Shown here piece by piece: positions 62,901 through 64,000 of a stretch of DNA of 64,000 nucleotides (within the stretch, counting starts at the first letter, position 1; every line of letters begins with the position of its first letter). Source of the stretch: Trebouxia sp. TZW2008 (Eukaryota > Chlorophyta > Trebouxiophyceae > Trebouxiales > Trebouxiaceae); the NCBI GenBank assembly GCA_002118135.1, contig BDIU01000079.1, positions 211,935 to 275,934 on the forward strand, in the 5' to 3' direction. The notes beneath the pieces were generated by a model that searched no databases, had not been told where the DNA came from, and saw only the letters and a program-made list of their open reading frames with translations. A program made the position numbers and the translations under genes.

Positions 62901-64000
62901 GAGCCCCCACCACCCCCACCCCTGCCCCACCCAGCCTTCTACCCTGACCCAGAGTCAGGTGACTGTTTAAAATTTCCATGTCTGTATCATACAGCTATCG
63001 TGCTTGCAAACTTCAATGTTCTGTTGTGAATGTTGCCAAAGGCCCCTCAAGGCCAGCCCCTATCCATCCAGCCTTCTCCCCTAACCCAGACTCAGGTAAG
63101 TTTGTAGCGCTGCTCTTGGTCTTTGTGTTCACCTCAACTTCTCAACTTGTAGAGCGCATTGTCATCTTTTATGGCAAGGCAGACATTTGAGGCAAGATGC
63201 GGCTTTTGTAAGATTGCATGCACTGCACTCGATGCAACATGCACAGCACCTACTGCCCAACAGGCCTTGTTCAAACAGCGAGTTGGGGTGGATCATACAC
63301 ATTTAATGGCCAGGGAGTTGCTCCATCAACTGCCCAATGCAGCATGCAGCATGCACATGTCTTCCCTGCTACAATACCCGCAGCAGACCCTATGAAACGC
63401 TGACGCGTCGCTCACTTGTAATCTGTCCACTCAGCAATGATGAACGAAGACAAATAAAGCAGATGCTAATTGCATGAACTGCCAATACTGCAGGGGACTA
63501 CAGCATGCAGATTGCTGATGGCATGGATCAGAAGACACGAGGCTTGTTGACTTTGCGGGAGGACTTGCGGTGGCAAAATGTTCAGCCTGGCATCTCCCTC
63601 TACAACAGAGCTGACGGCTACTGGCTGCCCTTACGAGAGGTCAGTCCTGCCTTGTCATTCAACACAGTTCATTGTGTTCATGCTTGCACTGACCCAATGG
63701 CCTGCTGACTCGCTCGCAGGCACACCTGCTTGCTCGCTCATTCTTGGATGTGCTGACTTACTGACTCACTTACTTGCTCACTTACTCCCTTGCTCGCCAG
63801 ACCACTCTGCTGCACTCGCTTGTCAGGCAGAGGTCTCAGCTAGGTGCATAAATGTACACTGAGCTGCTTGCAACCTCTCCAAAGTCCATCCAGCCAGTTT
63901 CACACCGCTCGCACTGCCACAGCGCACCTTGTCTGGGCTGTGATTGTACCACTGATGACCCATTGCCATAATCTGCTCCAGGCTCTTAAACACTCTTTTT
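53951..64000 (+). CDS. Large Ala-rich, RS/His-rich nuclear-type protein, unknown family (3' end outside window)
   Basis: Exons with matching phase: 53951-54021, 54188-54270 (GC donor), 54449-55643, 55985-56140, 56567-58085, 58373-58453, 59210-59431, 60147-60363, 61247-61390, 61777-61944, 62794-62958, optional 63042-63095, 63494-63639. The start MQSRQQKPQPGK leads to an Ala/Pro/Ser region (PSATRPLSAVPPATKPLSAA), then a long Arg/Asp/His/Ser stretch (RHRHRSSERD, YRRDDYRDSSR), a true RS segment (GGRRSRRRSPSREEEE) and a second His/Arg/Ser-rich block (KRSRTPDDHDNRHAKRSR). More ordered pieces follow (DNMMARLLVAYGKP, LPSWLSKAKQQQLLNML, YAMWDMAHRPPS, RWQNVQPGISLYNRADGYW). Composition suggests a nuclear RNA-processing or transcription protein; I cannot name it. 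Three of its downstream exons have arrays of degenerate copies. Confidence 0.7.
58729..59050 (+). repeat. Three upstream copies of exon 59210-59431
   Basis: Copies start at 58735, 58846 and about 58954. They encode DLLSWLCVAKQQHQLLNM, DLPSWLSGAKQQQ and AKQQQLLDMLVASTWLQQD. The second has caag for cag at the acceptor. The third lacks a start but keeps the TWLQQDPSFQ part. Confidence 0.88.
59325..59960 (+). repeat. G-rich minisatellite, about 180 bp by four units, spanning an exon end
   Basis: The unit runs from the end of exon 59210-59431 through its donor (gtaagcttg) into intron. Copies start near 59330, 59510, 59692 and 59868. Units 1-2 and 2-3 are nearly identical (acacgcaagtaagcttgaaa); unit 4 is diverged. 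Each unit has runs of 5-9 G, for example near 59520-59540 and 59706-59722. Confidence 0.9.
60473..60720 (+). repeat. Tandem repeat of about 68-70 bp, three to four units, intronic
   Basis: Units contain aagctgttt, then agcgtgcttgcatgctgctt and gcatctgccttgc, at about 60478, 60548 and 60620, with a decayed fourth unit near 60655. Confidence 0.85.
60785..61180 (+). repeat. Three upstream copies of exon 61247-61390
   Basis: Copies start at 60789, 60941 and 61083; working exon at 61247 (spacings 152, 142, 164). They keep the gctgcag acceptor, DGSQFRTHGGGSG-like coding and, in copies 1 and 2, the shared tail gacagcatgatctgtcaccgc region. Confidence 0.88.
61400..61425 (+). repeat. Poly-C tract following an exon donor
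   Basis: Runs of eight to nine C (61404-61424) immediately after the donor of exon 61247-61390. Its complement is G-rich. Confidence 0.8.
62620..62690 (+). repeat. Upstream copy of exon 62794-62958
   Basis: ggtcagcaggcgccacaaca at 62637 matches ggtcagcaggcgccaaagcg at 62793, with the preceding cctgctgtat/cctgccgtac. Spacing 156 bp. The similarity fades after ~50 bases. Confidence 0.85.
63042..63095 (+). repeat. Open downstream copy of the end of exon 62794-62958 (possible cassette exon)
   Basis: Encodes PAPIHPAFSPNPDS against PPLPHPAFYPDPES. It has 54 bases, phase 1 at both ends, and donor gtaagt is stronger than its parent's gtgact. The acceptor is only ccaaag. Confidence 0.65.
63640..64000 (+). 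other. Intron or unresolved 3' end of window
   Basis: After the donor at 63640 there is a low-complexity ctcact/gctcgc-type stretch (about 63705-63800). No further exon could be tied in. Confidence 0.4.

Overview
This is nuclear DNA of an intron-rich eukaryote. Gene content, plant-type regulatory hints (TGTAA motifs at expected 3' ends) and small exons separated by short-to-medium GT-AG introns with a few GC-AG introns suggest a green alga. A trebouxiophyte-like alga is my guess, not something the sequence proves. Protein-coding signal was recovered by following exon phase across introns. For seven of the nine gene models most or all junctions are phase-consistent; the MBOAT first exon and the end of the 36.05 kb gene remain open.

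Layout. 1-5709 (+): 3' part of a malonyl/acyl-CoA synthetase (ACSF3 type). 5819-9503: mobile element with ~0.5-0.65 kb inverted terminal arms around a broken Ty3/gypsy pol fragment, with two tRNA-like short insertions. 10326-10938 (+): DIP1984-family gene copy 1. 12689-21216 (+): very large Ala/Pro-rich coiled-coil protein of unknown function. 22120-22721 (+): DIP1984-family copy 2, in a ~1.6 kb segmental duplication shared with copy 1. 24859-35553 (+): complete 15-exon Fun30/SMARCAD1-type SNF2 remodeller. 36052-~37250 (+): unknown, possibly plastid-targeted protein. 42607-39342 (-): PRP38B-type spliceosome factor with an RS tail. 48207-43243 (-): complete 10-exon Sec14-like lipid-transfer protein ending in a CaaX box. 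48761-53176 (+): GUP1/HHAT-like membrane-bound O-acyltransferase. 53951->64000 (+): large RS/Ala-rich protein, running off the window.

The most striking feature is not a gene. Again and again (about fifteen places, in five different genes, on both strands) the intron next to a working exon holds 1-4 degenerate tandem copies of that exon's edge, with its splice site and some flanking intron. Most copies are about 105-180 bp apart. Most are decayed, but at least two (15603-15668 and 63042-63095) remain open, in phase and flanked by usable splice sites. This looks like an ongoing process of exon-edge reiteration that lengthens introns and occasionally donates a new exon. In the ACSF3 array each decayed copy places a 3' splice site six bases upstream of a near-perfect 5' splice site, the layout of a recursive splice site, while the working copy has lost that donor.

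A second candidate novelty is a pair of hairpin elements in the probable 3'UTR of each DIP1984 gene (four copies). Their closing stems differ in sequence between types but remain paired, suggesting a conserved RNA structure.
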